From NCBI GenBank assembly GCA_002385605.1, contig DGDU01000034.1, positions 1 through 5,144 on the forward strand: a stretch of 5,144 bases of DNA, in the 5' to 3' direction. The first letter of the stretch is position 1. Each line of letters starts with the position of its first letter. The position numbers were made by a program, and so were the translations under genes. The stretch is from Christensenella sp. UBA3944. Lineage in GTDB: Bacteria > Bacillota > Clostridia > Christensenellales > DTU072. Positions 1 to 5,144 of this stretch are shown piece by piece. The notes below the pieces were generated by a model. The model was not told where the DNA came from. It worked only from the letters and a program-made list of their open reading frames with translations, and made no database searches.

Positions 1-2279
1 ATCCTGTTGCCGCCGGGCATGAGGACATCGACCTGTGCGCGGATGCGGTAGCCGCAGTTATAGTTGCCGTCGAAGTCGGGGTCGGCTGAGGGCTGCATCC
101 ACCAGTCGGTCATTACGGCGCCCTTGTAGCCCCACTCCTTGCGCAATACCGTCGTGCAGAGGTCGTAGTTGTAGTGGCTCCAGATGCCGTTTATTTTGTT
201 GTATGAAGTCATTATGAAAAGGGGGCTTGCCTCTTTGACGCAGATTTCGAAGCCCTTAAGGTAAATTTCCCTCAGCGCCCTCTCGGACACCCGGGAGTCG
301 TTTTTGTTGCGGTTGGTTTCCTGGTTGTTGCAGGCAAAGTGCTTGGGGCAAGCGGCTACGCCGCCCTTCTGTAAGCCTTTGACGACCGCCGCCGCCATTT
401 TGCCGCTTACAAGCGGGTCTTCGGAGAAGTACTCGAAGTTCCTGCCGCAGAGGGGGTCGCGGTGAATGTTCATGCCAGGGGCGAGCAGCACATCGCTTCC
501 CTTTTGTTTCATCTCTTCGGCGACAAGCGAATACACCCTTTCGGTTAGCTCCTCGTTGAAGGAACAGGCTATAAGCGTGCCGCAGGGCAACAGCGAGGCA
601 TACGCCCTTAGCCTTATTCCCGACGGCCCGTCGGTGGTGATTACGGGAGGCACGCCCTTAGCCCTGAGGGCCTTGGAAACGCCGCCCAACGCGCCCGCGT
701 TGCCTTTGGCGCCTAACGGGCTGTTCATCGTAAGGTCGCCCCTGCAGAGGGCTTCAAGCTCGTCTACGGTTAATTGGGCTATGAAATCTTCCAAAGAGGC
801 TTTGCCGCTTGCCACATCGGCAAGTTTAATGCCTCTGTCGCCCGTGAAGGGTATCTCTATCGGAAGGTTTTCGGTTATCCTCTGGGCGAGGTCATAATCC
901 GCCGCGGGGGCGTCCTCAAAGGCCTTCTCGGCATCTCCCTCGTTTTTAACTTTGGGTTTGAGGATGGCGAAGGGTTTTTCGGGAGGCATTACGGGATAGC
1001 AGGGCTTTACGATTGGCTCGGTCAGCTCGAACTCGCCGGCTAAAGAGGCGCTTCGCGCATCGCCGCCGACATAGAAGGCATACTTGCCCGCCTCGGCTAC
1101 AAAACAATGCTTGTTGCCAGTTGCCCCGCCGTCGTCGTAGGACATAAGGGAATAATACGGCACCTTAAGGGTGAGAGCCTGGCTTTCACCGCACTCTAAG
1201 GTTTTGGTTTTGGCGAACGCCACAAGCGAGCGGAAGGGCTTCCCTAACCTCCCCTGCGGGGCTTGACAATAGATTTGCACAACCTCTTTGCCGCTAAACT
1301 CTTTGCCGATGTTTGTGACGGTTGCAGTAAAGGTTATCCCCTCTTCGCCCTTGGACATTTCAGCCGAGATCGTAAAATCGGTGTAGCTTTTGCCGAAGCC
1401 GAAGGGGTAAAGGACGGAGGCTTTGTCGAAGGTTTCAAAATACCTGTATCCCACATATATATCCTCGGCGTAGTTGTTGAAGTCCTTGCCGCCGAAGTTT
1501 TGAGAGGAAGGGTAAGCACCATAGCTTGCCGCGATTGTGTCGGAGAGTTTGCCCGAGGGGCTAACCTTGCCCGAGATTATGTCGGCTATGGCGTTGCCGC
1601 TCTCCATGCCGCCCTGCCACACATATAAAACCGCAGAAATCGCGTCTTTGTAATCGTTTATAAAACTTAAATCTATGAGGTTGCCGCTGTTGATGAGCAA
1701 AATAACCTTGTCGAAACGCTTTGTTACCTTGTCGAGCATATCGCGCTCGGCGGGGGTGAGCAGGTAGCCGCCCTCCTCTAAGGTGTGCTCGCGGTCTTCT
1801 CCCGCCGCCCTGCCGATAACTATAATCGCCGCGTCGGACTGGCGGGCCGCCTTAAGGACAAGCTCGTCGTCCAGGGGCATTTCGTCGAAGTGCCTGGGCC
1901 AGTGCCCCCAGAAGCCTTCGTCGGGGACATTGGCGGCGCACCACGCCTTGTAGGCGTCGGCAACTTCTTCGCAGAGCGAGATACCTCCCGCCCTTAAGCC
2001 GTCTATAAGGTTTACCTTGTAGGGCGGCTTGACATCGCCGCCCGAGCCGTAACCCACATAAAAATAATCGTACTGAACCCTGCCGAAAACGGACGCCTTT
2101 TGCCCCTCGCGCAAGGGGAGAACGCCGCCGTCGTTTTTCAGAAGGACTATGCCCTCTGCGGCAAGCTCTCTGGCCGCTTTGGAAAGGGCGGGGTTAACGG
2201 CTTTTTCGCCTTCGATTTCGCCGCCCGTCTTTTGGGCAAGGCCCGTTATAAAATTGATTGCTTTGGAGAGGATTTTCAT
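1..2279 (-). CDS. Glycoside hydrolase family 3 beta-glycosidase with permuted domain order (3' end missing)
   Basis: Probable beta-glucosidase or related beta-glycosidase that removes terminal sugars from beta-linked oligosaccharides. The minus frame is open from ATG at 2279 to the window edge (759 codons, C-terminus missing). Conserved GH3 blocks are visible but in swapped order. The alpha/beta-sandwich domain comes first (about 1-290, with AAGEDREH near 159-165). Next come YPFGFGKSYT at 291-300 and a fibronectin-III-like domain (about 300-420). The TIM-barrel domain comes last (from about 500): TTDGPSGIR at 548-556, RDPLCGRNFEYFSEDP from 607, KHFACNNQE from 646, and GAVMTDWW with the presumed nucleophile Asp725. 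The N-terminus MKILSKAINFITG lacks a signal peptide, so it is probably cytoplasmic. The start overlaps the upstream small gene by ATGA, with GGAGGAG 11 nt upstream. Permuted GH3 enzymes are known from Ruminococcus and Butyrivibrio. The family call is very secure; the substrate (glucose, xylose or other) is not determined. Confidence 0.96.
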   Translation of the reverse strand, partial: MKILSKAINFITGLAQKTGGEIEGEKAVNPALSKAARELAAEGIVLLKNDGGVLPLREGQKASVFGRVQYDYFYVGYGSGGDVKPPYKVNLIDGLRAGGISLCEEVADAYKAWCAANVPDEGFWGHWPRHFDEMPLDDELVLKAARQSDAAIIVIGRAAGEDREHTLEEGGYLLTPAERDMLDKVTKRFDKVILLINSGNLIDLSFINDYKDAISAVLYVWQGGMESGNAIADIISGKVSPSGKLSDTIAASYGAYPSSQNFGGKDFNNYAEDIYVGYRYFETFDKASVLYPFGFGKSYTDFTISAEMSKGEEGITFTATVTNIGKEFSGKEVVQIYCQAPQGRLGKPFRSLVAFAKTKTLECGESQALTLKVPYYSLMSYDDGGATGNKHCFVAEAGKYAFYVGGDARSASLAGEFELTEPIVKPCYPVMPPEKPFAILKPKVKNEGDAEKAFEDAPAADYDLAQRITENLPIEIPFTGDRGIKLADVASGKASLEDFIAQLTVDELEALCRGDLTMNSPLGAKGNAGALGGVSKALRAKGVPPVITTDGPSGIRLRAYASLLPCGTLIACSFNEELTERVYSLVAEEMKQKGSDVLLAPGMNIHRDPLCGRNFEYFSEDPLVSGKMAAAVVKGLQKGGVAACPKHFACNNQETNRNKNDSRVSERALREIYLKGFEICVKEASPLFIMTSYNKINGIWSHYNYDLCTTVLRKEWGYKGAVMTDWWMQPSADPDFDGNYNCGYRIRAQVDVLMPGGNR

Positions 2280-2500
2280 CTGGCGTTAAGCTCCTCCAAC
2301 TCTTTGATCATGGCGTCCATAACCTCGGGAGGGTACGCCGTGCGGTACCGGAATTCCAGCGCCTGCTTTACCGAAAGCTGCTTTATAAGCGGCATTAAAG
2401 GATGCCTTAGGGAAGTTTCTCCGAGGTGCTTGACGACAACAGCCCTGAATTCGTCGTACTTAAGCAGAGTGCCGAGTTTGGTGTTGTGGTTGAATTTCAT
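2276..2500 (-). CDS. Small uncharacterised 74-residue protein, translationally coupled to GH3
   Basis: No function is assigned. The protein is 74 residues, soluble, without signal peptide or membrane segment, and appears mostly helical. It starts with MKFNHNTKLGTLLKYDEF, has a middle stretch SLRHPLMPLIKQLSVKQAL (about 36-54) and ends with an acidic helix IKELEELNAR. An LG-x-LL motif at the start, then a 'HP-x-MPL-x-K-x-LSVKQ' segment and a final helix, resemble from memory a short domain found at the C-terminus of some Clostridia carbohydrate-active enzymes and alpha/beta hydrolases; this similarity is not tested. It has its own Shine-Dalgarno AGGGG at 2506-2510, 5 nt from the ATG. Its stop overlaps the GH3 start (ATGA), and it begins 20 nt after the regulator's stop, so it lies in the same operon. 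A role as partner or accessory subunit of the GH3 enzyme is a guess from this arrangement. Confidence 0.85.
   Translation of the reverse strand: MKFNHNTKLGTLLKYDEFRAVVVKHLGETSLRHPLMPLIKQLSVKQALEFRYRTAYPPEVMDAMIKELEELNAR
2291..2297 (-). promoter_or_regulatory. Shine-Dalgarno site for the GH3 gene, inside the upstream small gene
   Basis: The minus strand reads GGAGGAG here, 11 nt before the GH3 ATG at 2279. The site lies within the Glu-Glu-Leu codons near the end of the 74-residue gene. With the ATGA overlap it supports coupled translation of the two proteins, although the spacing is slightly longer than ideal. Confidence 0.65.
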
Positions 2501-2520
2501 AAATACCCCTGAATCCAGAT

Positions 2521-2976
2521 TTATTTCTTGGACTTCAGGGCGACCGTAACTTCGTTTTTGGGTGAGGAAAATACTATGCTGGTCTTTGTCTTGGATACGC
2601 CCTGAAGGCTCTTTATTTCGTTGAGAACCTTTTCGAGGGTTTTGGTGTTATCCGTGATGACTTTGAGGAGATAGTCGAAATCCCCCGCTATATAGTGGCA
2701 TTCGGTGATGCTGGGGTTTTGTATTACCGCAGCCTCGAAGGCGTCGTTGAATTTGGGGTGCTCTATGCTTACCGACATCATAGCCATAACATCCTTGCCT
2801 ACCGCCGAACTGTCGAGAAGTACGGTGTAGCCCTTGATAACGCCCGACGCTTCGAGCTTCTTGACGCGCTCGATTACCGCCGATACCGACAGCTTTATCA
2901 TTTCGGCGATTTCGGAAGCGTTGGCGCGCGCGTTTTTGCGGAGAATGTTGAGTATCTTAATGTCTGTATTGTCCAA
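2521..2976 (-). CDS. Lrp/AsnC-family transcriptional regulator
   Basis: DNA-binding regulator of the Lrp/AsnC (feast/famine) family, which normally forms dimers to octamers and senses amino acids or other small molecules. With a TTG start at 2976 it is 151 residues, the usual size. Residues 2-54 form the winged-helix region: DNTDIKILNILRKNARA, then a recognition helix around SVSAVIERVKKLE, then SGVIKGYTVLLD. Residues about 62-140 form the RAM ligand-sensing domain, with the characteristic G-D-F-D-Y-L-L at 98-104. The TTG start is preferred because GGAGG lies 5 nt upstream and the resulting N-terminus (MDNTDIKIL) matches the family. An in-frame ATG at 3045 would add 23 atypical residues and lies on top of the promoter. 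It is first in an operon with the 74-residue gene and GH3, so it probably controls them and possibly itself. Its ligand is unknown. Confidence 0.94.
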   Translation of the reverse strand: MDNTDIKILNILRKNARANASEIAEMIKLSVSAVIERVKKLEASGVIKGYTVLLDSSAVGKDVMAMMSVSIEHPKFNDAFEAAVIQNPSITECHYIAGDFDYLLKVITDNTKTLEKVLNEIKSLQGVSKTKTSIVFSSPKNEVTVALKSKK

Positions 2977-2981
2977 AATGA

Positions 2982-2986
2982 CCTCC
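2982..2986 (-). promoter_or_regulatory. Shine-Dalgarno site that fixes a TTG start for the Lrp-type gene
   Basis: The minus strand reads GGAGG, then TCATT, then TTG. The 5-nt spacing and good match make the TTG at 2976-2974 the most likely initiation codon. No comparable site lies before the in-frame ATG at 3045. Confidence 0.8.
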
Positions 2987-3024
2987 AATAAACCGATTAT
3001 GCCCTTATCCTCGGGCTTAATTGT

Positions 3025-3064
3025 ATTATACAGGAAATTATACAAAATTAATTAACTTTTTGAA
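3025..3064 (-). promoter_or_regulatory. Promoter region of the Lrp-type/GH3 operon, with two tandem -10 hexamers
   Basis: On the minus strand TGTATAAT occurs twice, at 3044-3037 and 3032-3025, separated by TTCC, giving two perfect TATAAT hexamers 12 bp apart. The upstream one has a partial -35 (TTCAAA, 3064-3059) at 16 bp; the downstream one has only a poor -35 within AT-rich DNA. Predicted start sites near 3030 and 3018 would leave leaders of about 40-55 nt before the TTG at 2976. The hexamers are seen directly; promoter activity is inferred. Confidence 0.65.
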
Positions 3065-3070
3065 AATAAT

Positions 3071-3090
3071 TTTGCCCGCAGTTTGGCAAA
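3071..3090. promoter_or_regulatory. Candidate operator: TTTGCC-N8-GGCAAA dyad between the divergent operons
   Basis: Two perfect 6-bp arms, TTTGCC (3071-3076) and GGCAAA (3085-3090), flank an 8-bp spacer. AT-rich flanks extend the symmetry imperfectly on both sides. The dyad ends 5 bp before the -35 of the GH5 promoter and begins 6 bp beyond the presumed -35 of the leftward promoter, so a bound regulator could affect both. A second small palindrome, AAAAT-A-ATTTT, lies at 3063-3073 and overlaps it. The Lrp-type protein next door is the obvious candidate binder, but no binding motif is known for it. Confidence 0.45.
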
Positions 3091-3095
3091 TTTTA

Positions 3096-3123
3096 TGGAC
3101 ATCGCAAAAACCGATGATATAAT
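3096..3123 (+). promoter_or_regulatory. Strong extended -10 promoter of the GH5-bioY operon
   Basis: The -35 is TGGACA (3096-3101, 5 of 6 matches to TTGACA). A 16-bp spacer follows, then a perfect TATAAT (3118-3123) preceded by the extended -10 TG at 3115-3116 (TGATATAAT). Transcription should start around G3130. That is only about 2 nt before the GH5 ATG at 3132, so the transcript would have almost no leader. Confidence 0.8.
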
Positions 3124-3131
3124 ATTAATGT

Positions 3132-4385
3132 ATGAGAAAGTTGTTTTCGATTATCTTAATCGCCGCTATTGCCGCGCCTATGCTTTTGCTGTATGGCTGC
3201 GGCGGCGGAAAAGATTCCCTGCCCGAGCCGCCCGGCTACATTACCGCCATCGGCAAAGCCCTGTACACGGCAAGGGAAGGGGGCGAAAAGATATGGCTAA
3301 GGGGCGTAAACGCGGGCGGCTGGCTTGTTACCGAGGATTGGATGTGCCCCACCTCGCTGGATAACGATTTGCGTGCCGAAAGCGGGATGTTTGAGCTTTG
3401 GGACGCATTAGAAGAGAGTTTGGGCGCCCAGGCGGCCGAAGAAGCGTACAACCTCTACCGCGACACATGGTGGACGGAGGAGGACTTTGACAACTGCAAG
3501 GCCATAGGCTTTAACTCGATAAGGCTGCCCTTCACCTGGCGCGACCTCGAAAACAAGGACTACACGCCGAAGGAAAACGGCTTCGATAGGCTGGATTGGT
3601 TTATAACCGAGTGCGCAAAGCGTGAGATATATGTAATAATAGACCTGCACGGCGCTCACGGCTCGCAGAACGGCAGGCACCACAGCGGCGACACGAGAAC
3701 CGGCGGCGATTTGTACGGCAATGAGGAAAATATGGACCGCACCGAAGCCCTTTGGGTGAGGGTTGCCGAGCGTTATAAAGATAACAAGTGGGTGGCTGGC
3801 TACGACCTGCTTAACGAGCCCGAGGCATACCCCGGCGGCACCATGAACAGGCAGACCCCGCAGTGGGAGTACTTCGACAGGCTTTACAAGGCGATAAGGG
3901 CGGTGGACCAAAACCACCTTATAATGATGTGCCCCACCTGGGAACTTTACAATTTGCCCGACCCAAAGAGGTACGGCTGGGAGAATGTAGCCTACGCCCC
4001 GCACTTTTACGAGTGGAACGACAGCAACAACTTTGAAAAGCAAAAGAAGTTTCTTGAGGATAAGGTAAGGCACGCCGAGGGGCTAAACTACAATATACCC
4101 GTCTTTGTGGGCGAGTTTACCTTCTTCAATAACGCCGAAAGCTGGATATACGCTTTGAACCTCTTCAAAGAGCTTGGATGGGGCTTTTCCATATGGTCTT
4201 ACAAGGTTTACGGCGAGGGAAGCTCGTGGGGCCTGTATACCGCCCCTAACCGTACCTTGGACAATGTGGTTACCCGCCATGACGACATGGAAAGCATAAG
4301 AAGAAAGTGGGGAAGCCTGCAGACAAGCGCATCCTTTACCCCCAACGAATGGCTGATTGACACGATAAAGCAAGTATTACTATGA
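3132..4385 (+). CDS. GH5-family glucanase-like lipoprotein
   Basis: Probable extracellular, membrane-anchored endo- or exo-beta-glucanase, 417 residues. Residues 1-23 are a lipoprotein signal peptide: MRK, a hydrophobic core, then LLLYGC with Cys23 as the lipidation site (Tyr at -2 is slightly unusual), followed by a Gly/Pro-rich linker. The catalytic domain shows GH5 landmarks in order: WLRGVNAGGWLVTEDW at 55-70, GFNSIRLPF at 126-134, IIDLHGAHGSQNG at 169-181, LLNEP with acid/base Glu229, APHFYEW at 289-295, VGEF with nucleophile Glu328, and WGFSIWSYKVYG at 350-361. The GVN-x-GGWL and LHGAHGSQNG blocks recall exo-1,3-beta-glucanase-like GH5 members, but the subfamily and substrate remain open. 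The ATG at 3132 is fixed by the signal peptide, yet no Shine-Dalgarno precedes it and the promoter lies immediately upstream. The stop overlaps the bioY start (ATGA). Confidence 0.94.
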   Translation: MRKLFSIILIAAIAAPMLLLYGCGGGKDSLPEPPGYITAIGKALYTAREGGEKIWLRGVNAGGWLVTEDWMCPTSLDNDLRAESGMFELWDALEESLGAQAAEEAYNLYRDTWWTEEDFDNCKAIGFNSIRLPFTWRDLENKDYTPKENGFDRLDWFITECAKREIYVIIDLHGAHGSQNGRHHSGDTRTGGDLYGNEENMDRTEALWVRVAERYKDNKWVAGYDLLNEPEAYPGGTMNRQTPQWEYFDRLYKAIRAVDQNHLIMMCPTWELYNLPDPKRYGWENVAYAPHFYEWNDSNNFEKQKKFLEDKVRHAEGLNYNIPVFVGEFTFFNNAESWIYALNLFKELGWGFSIWSYKVYGEGSSWGLYTAPNRTLDNVVTRHDDMESIRRKWGSLQTSASFTPNEWLIDTIKQVLL

Positions 4386-4939
4386 AACAGCAAGCGTTGA
4401 CAAGGACAAAAGACGCGGCGTACATCGCAATGTTTTCCGCCCTGATAGCTGTCGGGGCGTTTATCCGCATCCCCGCGGGGCTTGTGCCCATAACCATGCA
4501 GACCGCCTTTGTCGCCCTTGCCGCCCTTACTATCGGGCCGAACAAAGCGGCTGTTTCGGTGCTTGTCTACATACTCCTGGGCCTTTGCGGGCTGCCCGTA
4601 TTTGCCTCGGGCGGGGGCATAGGGTATGTCCTCTACCCTACCTTCGGCTACATACTTGGCTTTGCCCTGAGCGCCTGGGTTACGGGCTTTATATTCAATA
4701 AATTCAAGGAAAAAACATACATCGCCGCCGTCCTCTCCGGGCTCGCGGGCGTGTTTGCCGTATATGTCATAGGGCTGCCGTACCTCTACCTGATAAAAGA
4801 TATCTACCTCGGTTCGCCCGTAACCGCAAAGACCCTGTTTGTAAGCTGCTTTGCCATATTCCTGCCCGGGGACATATTGACAATGGCGGTGGCGGCATAT
4901 GCGGCTGTGAGGCTGCGAAAGGCAGTTAAACAGGGGTAA
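4382..4939 (+). CDS. bioY: BioY, biotin-binding S component of an ECF transporter
   Basis: Integral membrane protein that binds biotin and delivers it to an energy-coupling-factor module (two ATPases plus EcfT) for import. It has 185 residues, usual for BioY, with about six hydrophobic segments (about 11-30, 36-52, 54-72, 84-106, 112-135, 150-176). Family landmarks are VPITMQT at 35-41, GLPVFASGGG at 70-79, PTFGYILGF at 86-94 and LPGDI at 161-165. The position usually occupied by lysine in the PGDxxK motif is Thr167. No bioM/bioN or ecf genes are in the window, so it probably shares an energizing module encoded elsewhere. Its ATG overlaps the GH5 stop (ATGA) and lacks a clear Shine-Dalgarno, so translation probably depends on ribosomes finishing GH5. 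No BirA-type operator was recognised. The BioY assignment is firm; specificity for biotin is from the family. Confidence 0.95.
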   Translation: MKQQALTRTKDAAYIAMFSALIAVGAFIRIPAGLVPITMQTAFVALAALTIGPNKAAVSVLVYILLGLCGLPVFASGGGIGYVLYPTFGYILGFALSAWVTGFIFNKFKEKTYIAAVLSGLAGVFAVYVIGLPYLYLIKDIYLGSPVTAKTLFVSCFAIFLPGDILTMAVAAYAAVRLRKAVKQG

Positions 4940-4942
4940 AGA

Positions 4943-4961
4943 GCCTCGCCTTCGGCTAGGC
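4943..4961. other. Short imperfect hairpin after bioY
   Basis: GCCT-C-GCC, a TTC loop, then GGC-T-AGGC form a 7-pair stem with one internal mismatch, 4 nt after the bioY stop. No T-run follows, so it is not a standard intrinsic terminator. It is followed by a G+C-rich stretch (to about 4987) of unknown role. It may protect the mRNA 3' end or belong to a dispersed repeat. Confidence 0.5.
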
Positions 4962-5027
4962 GTGTTGCGCGAGAGCTTCGCCCGCGTTAAGGAAATTTAT
5001 AATATAAGCTAAATCAATAATGCGAAT

Positions 5028-5057
5028 AAAAAAGGCCGCGGATAACGCGGCCTTTTT
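5028..5057. terminator. Bidirectional intrinsic terminator between bioY and tuf
   Basis: A perfect 7-bp inverted repeat, GGCCGCG (5034-5040) and CGCGGCC (5046-5052), encloses the loop GATAA. It is flanked by AAAAAA on the left and TTTTT on the right, which also pair and lengthen the stem. It gives a U-run in both directions, so it can end transcripts from bioY (plus) and from tuf (minus, 22 nt after its stop codon). Confidence 0.93.
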
Positions 5058-5078
5058 GTATATCTTTAGGATAAGAAA

Positions 5079-5144
5079 TTACTTGATAATGGAGGAAACA
5101 ACGCCCGAACCAACCGTCCTGCCGCCTTCACGGATAGCGAAGCG
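5079..5144 (-). CDS. tuf: Translation elongation factor Tu, last 21 codons
   Basis: The minus strand encodes RFAIREGGRTVGSGVVSSII-K followed by TAA (5081-5079). This is the highly conserved C-terminus of EF-Tu domain 3; EF-Tu is the GTPase that carries aminoacyl-tRNA to the ribosome. The rest of the gene lies beyond the right edge. The GSGVVSSIIK ending fits Firmicutes-type EF-Tu. It converges on bioY and shares the terminator at 5028-5057. Confidence 0.96.
   Translation of the reverse strand, partial: RFAIREGGRTVGSGVVSSIIK

Noticed and set aside
466..2549. Several plus-strand open frames (466-897, 774-1043, 1263-1628, 1785-1997, 2100-2549)
   Set aside because: They lie antisense to the GH3 and small-protein genes, show no recognisable motifs, and result from the G+C-rich codon pattern of the real minus-strand genes.
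3001..3016. GCCC/GGGC hairpin in the leader of the regulator mRNA, considered as an attenuator
   Set aside because: It has only 4 bp of stem, an 8-nt loop and no T-run.
2977..3045. In-frame upstream ATG (3045) for the Lrp-type gene
   Set aside because: It lies within the promoter -10 region, has no SD, and would add residues not found in the family.
2977..3131. BirA- or BioR-type biotin operator for the bioY operon
   Set aside because: No long GTTAAC-type inverted repeat or TTAT-ATAA type site was found; the only clear dyad has a different sequence.
3083..3364. Plus-strand frame overlapping the GH5 start, including an ATG at 3128
   Set aside because: It is out of frame with GH5, its Arg-rich translation lacks any motif, it has no SD, and the signal peptide clearly uses the ATG at 3132.
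3408..4073. 221-residue minus-strand open frame inside GH5
   Set aside because: It is antisense to clear GH5 catalytic motifs and its valine/leucine-rich translation resembles no protein family.
4998..5003. TATAAT on the plus strand upstream of the terminator, considered as a promoter
   Set aside because: There is no credible -35 at the right distance and no gene downstream on that strand before the terminator.
1..5144. CRISPR arrays, tRNA or rRNA genes, insertion sequences, integrase or phage genes
   Set aside because: No repeat-spacer pattern, tRNA-like cloverleaf, transposase or terminal inverted repeats were seen; coding density and composition look chromosomal throughout.

Overview
The window most likely comes from a Gram-positive, Clostridia-like (Firmicutes) gut or rumen type genome of moderate G+C content. 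The evidence is a domain-permuted GH3 enzyme of the Ruminococcus/Lachnospiraceae kind, good GGAGG Shine-Dalgarno sites, a stand-alone BioY, a lipobox signal peptide, and an EF-Tu C-terminus ending GSGVVSSIIK. The exact taxon cannot be read from this sequence alone. The window is densely coded, and no stretch over about 300 bases lacks a gene.

Layout. Positions 1-2976 (minus strand) form one apparent operon, read right to left: an Lrp/AsnC-family regulator (TTG start at 2976), a 74-residue uncharacterised protein 20 nt downstream, and a large GH3 beta-glycosidase that overlaps the small gene by ATGA and runs off the left edge of the window. Positions 2977-3131 are an AT-rich divergent intergenic region with back-to-back promoters and a dyad (TTTGCC-N8-GGCAAA) just upstream of the rightward promoter. 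Positions 3132-4939 (plus strand) are a two-gene operon: a GH5-family glucanase-like lipoprotein and bioY, also overlapping by ATGA. Positions 4940-5078 hold a structured spacer and a strong bidirectional terminator. Positions 5079-5144 (minus) are the last 21 codons of tuf (EF-Tu), convergent with bioY.

How the genes may work together (inference). The GH5 lipoprotein would cut a beta-glucan outside the membrane, and the GH3 enzyme, which has no signal peptide, would finish the oligosaccharides in the cytoplasm. The Lrp-type regulator sits between the two units and could control both through the shared intergenic region. BioY, the substrate-binding subunit of an ECF biotin transporter, is an unexpected partner for the glucanase; no biotin-type operator was recognised.

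The points most worth a second look are the small protein coupled to GH3, the GH5 start codon, which lies so close to an excellent promoter that the mRNA should be leaderless, the coupling of GH5 to bioY, and a threonine in BioY where the family usually has lysine.
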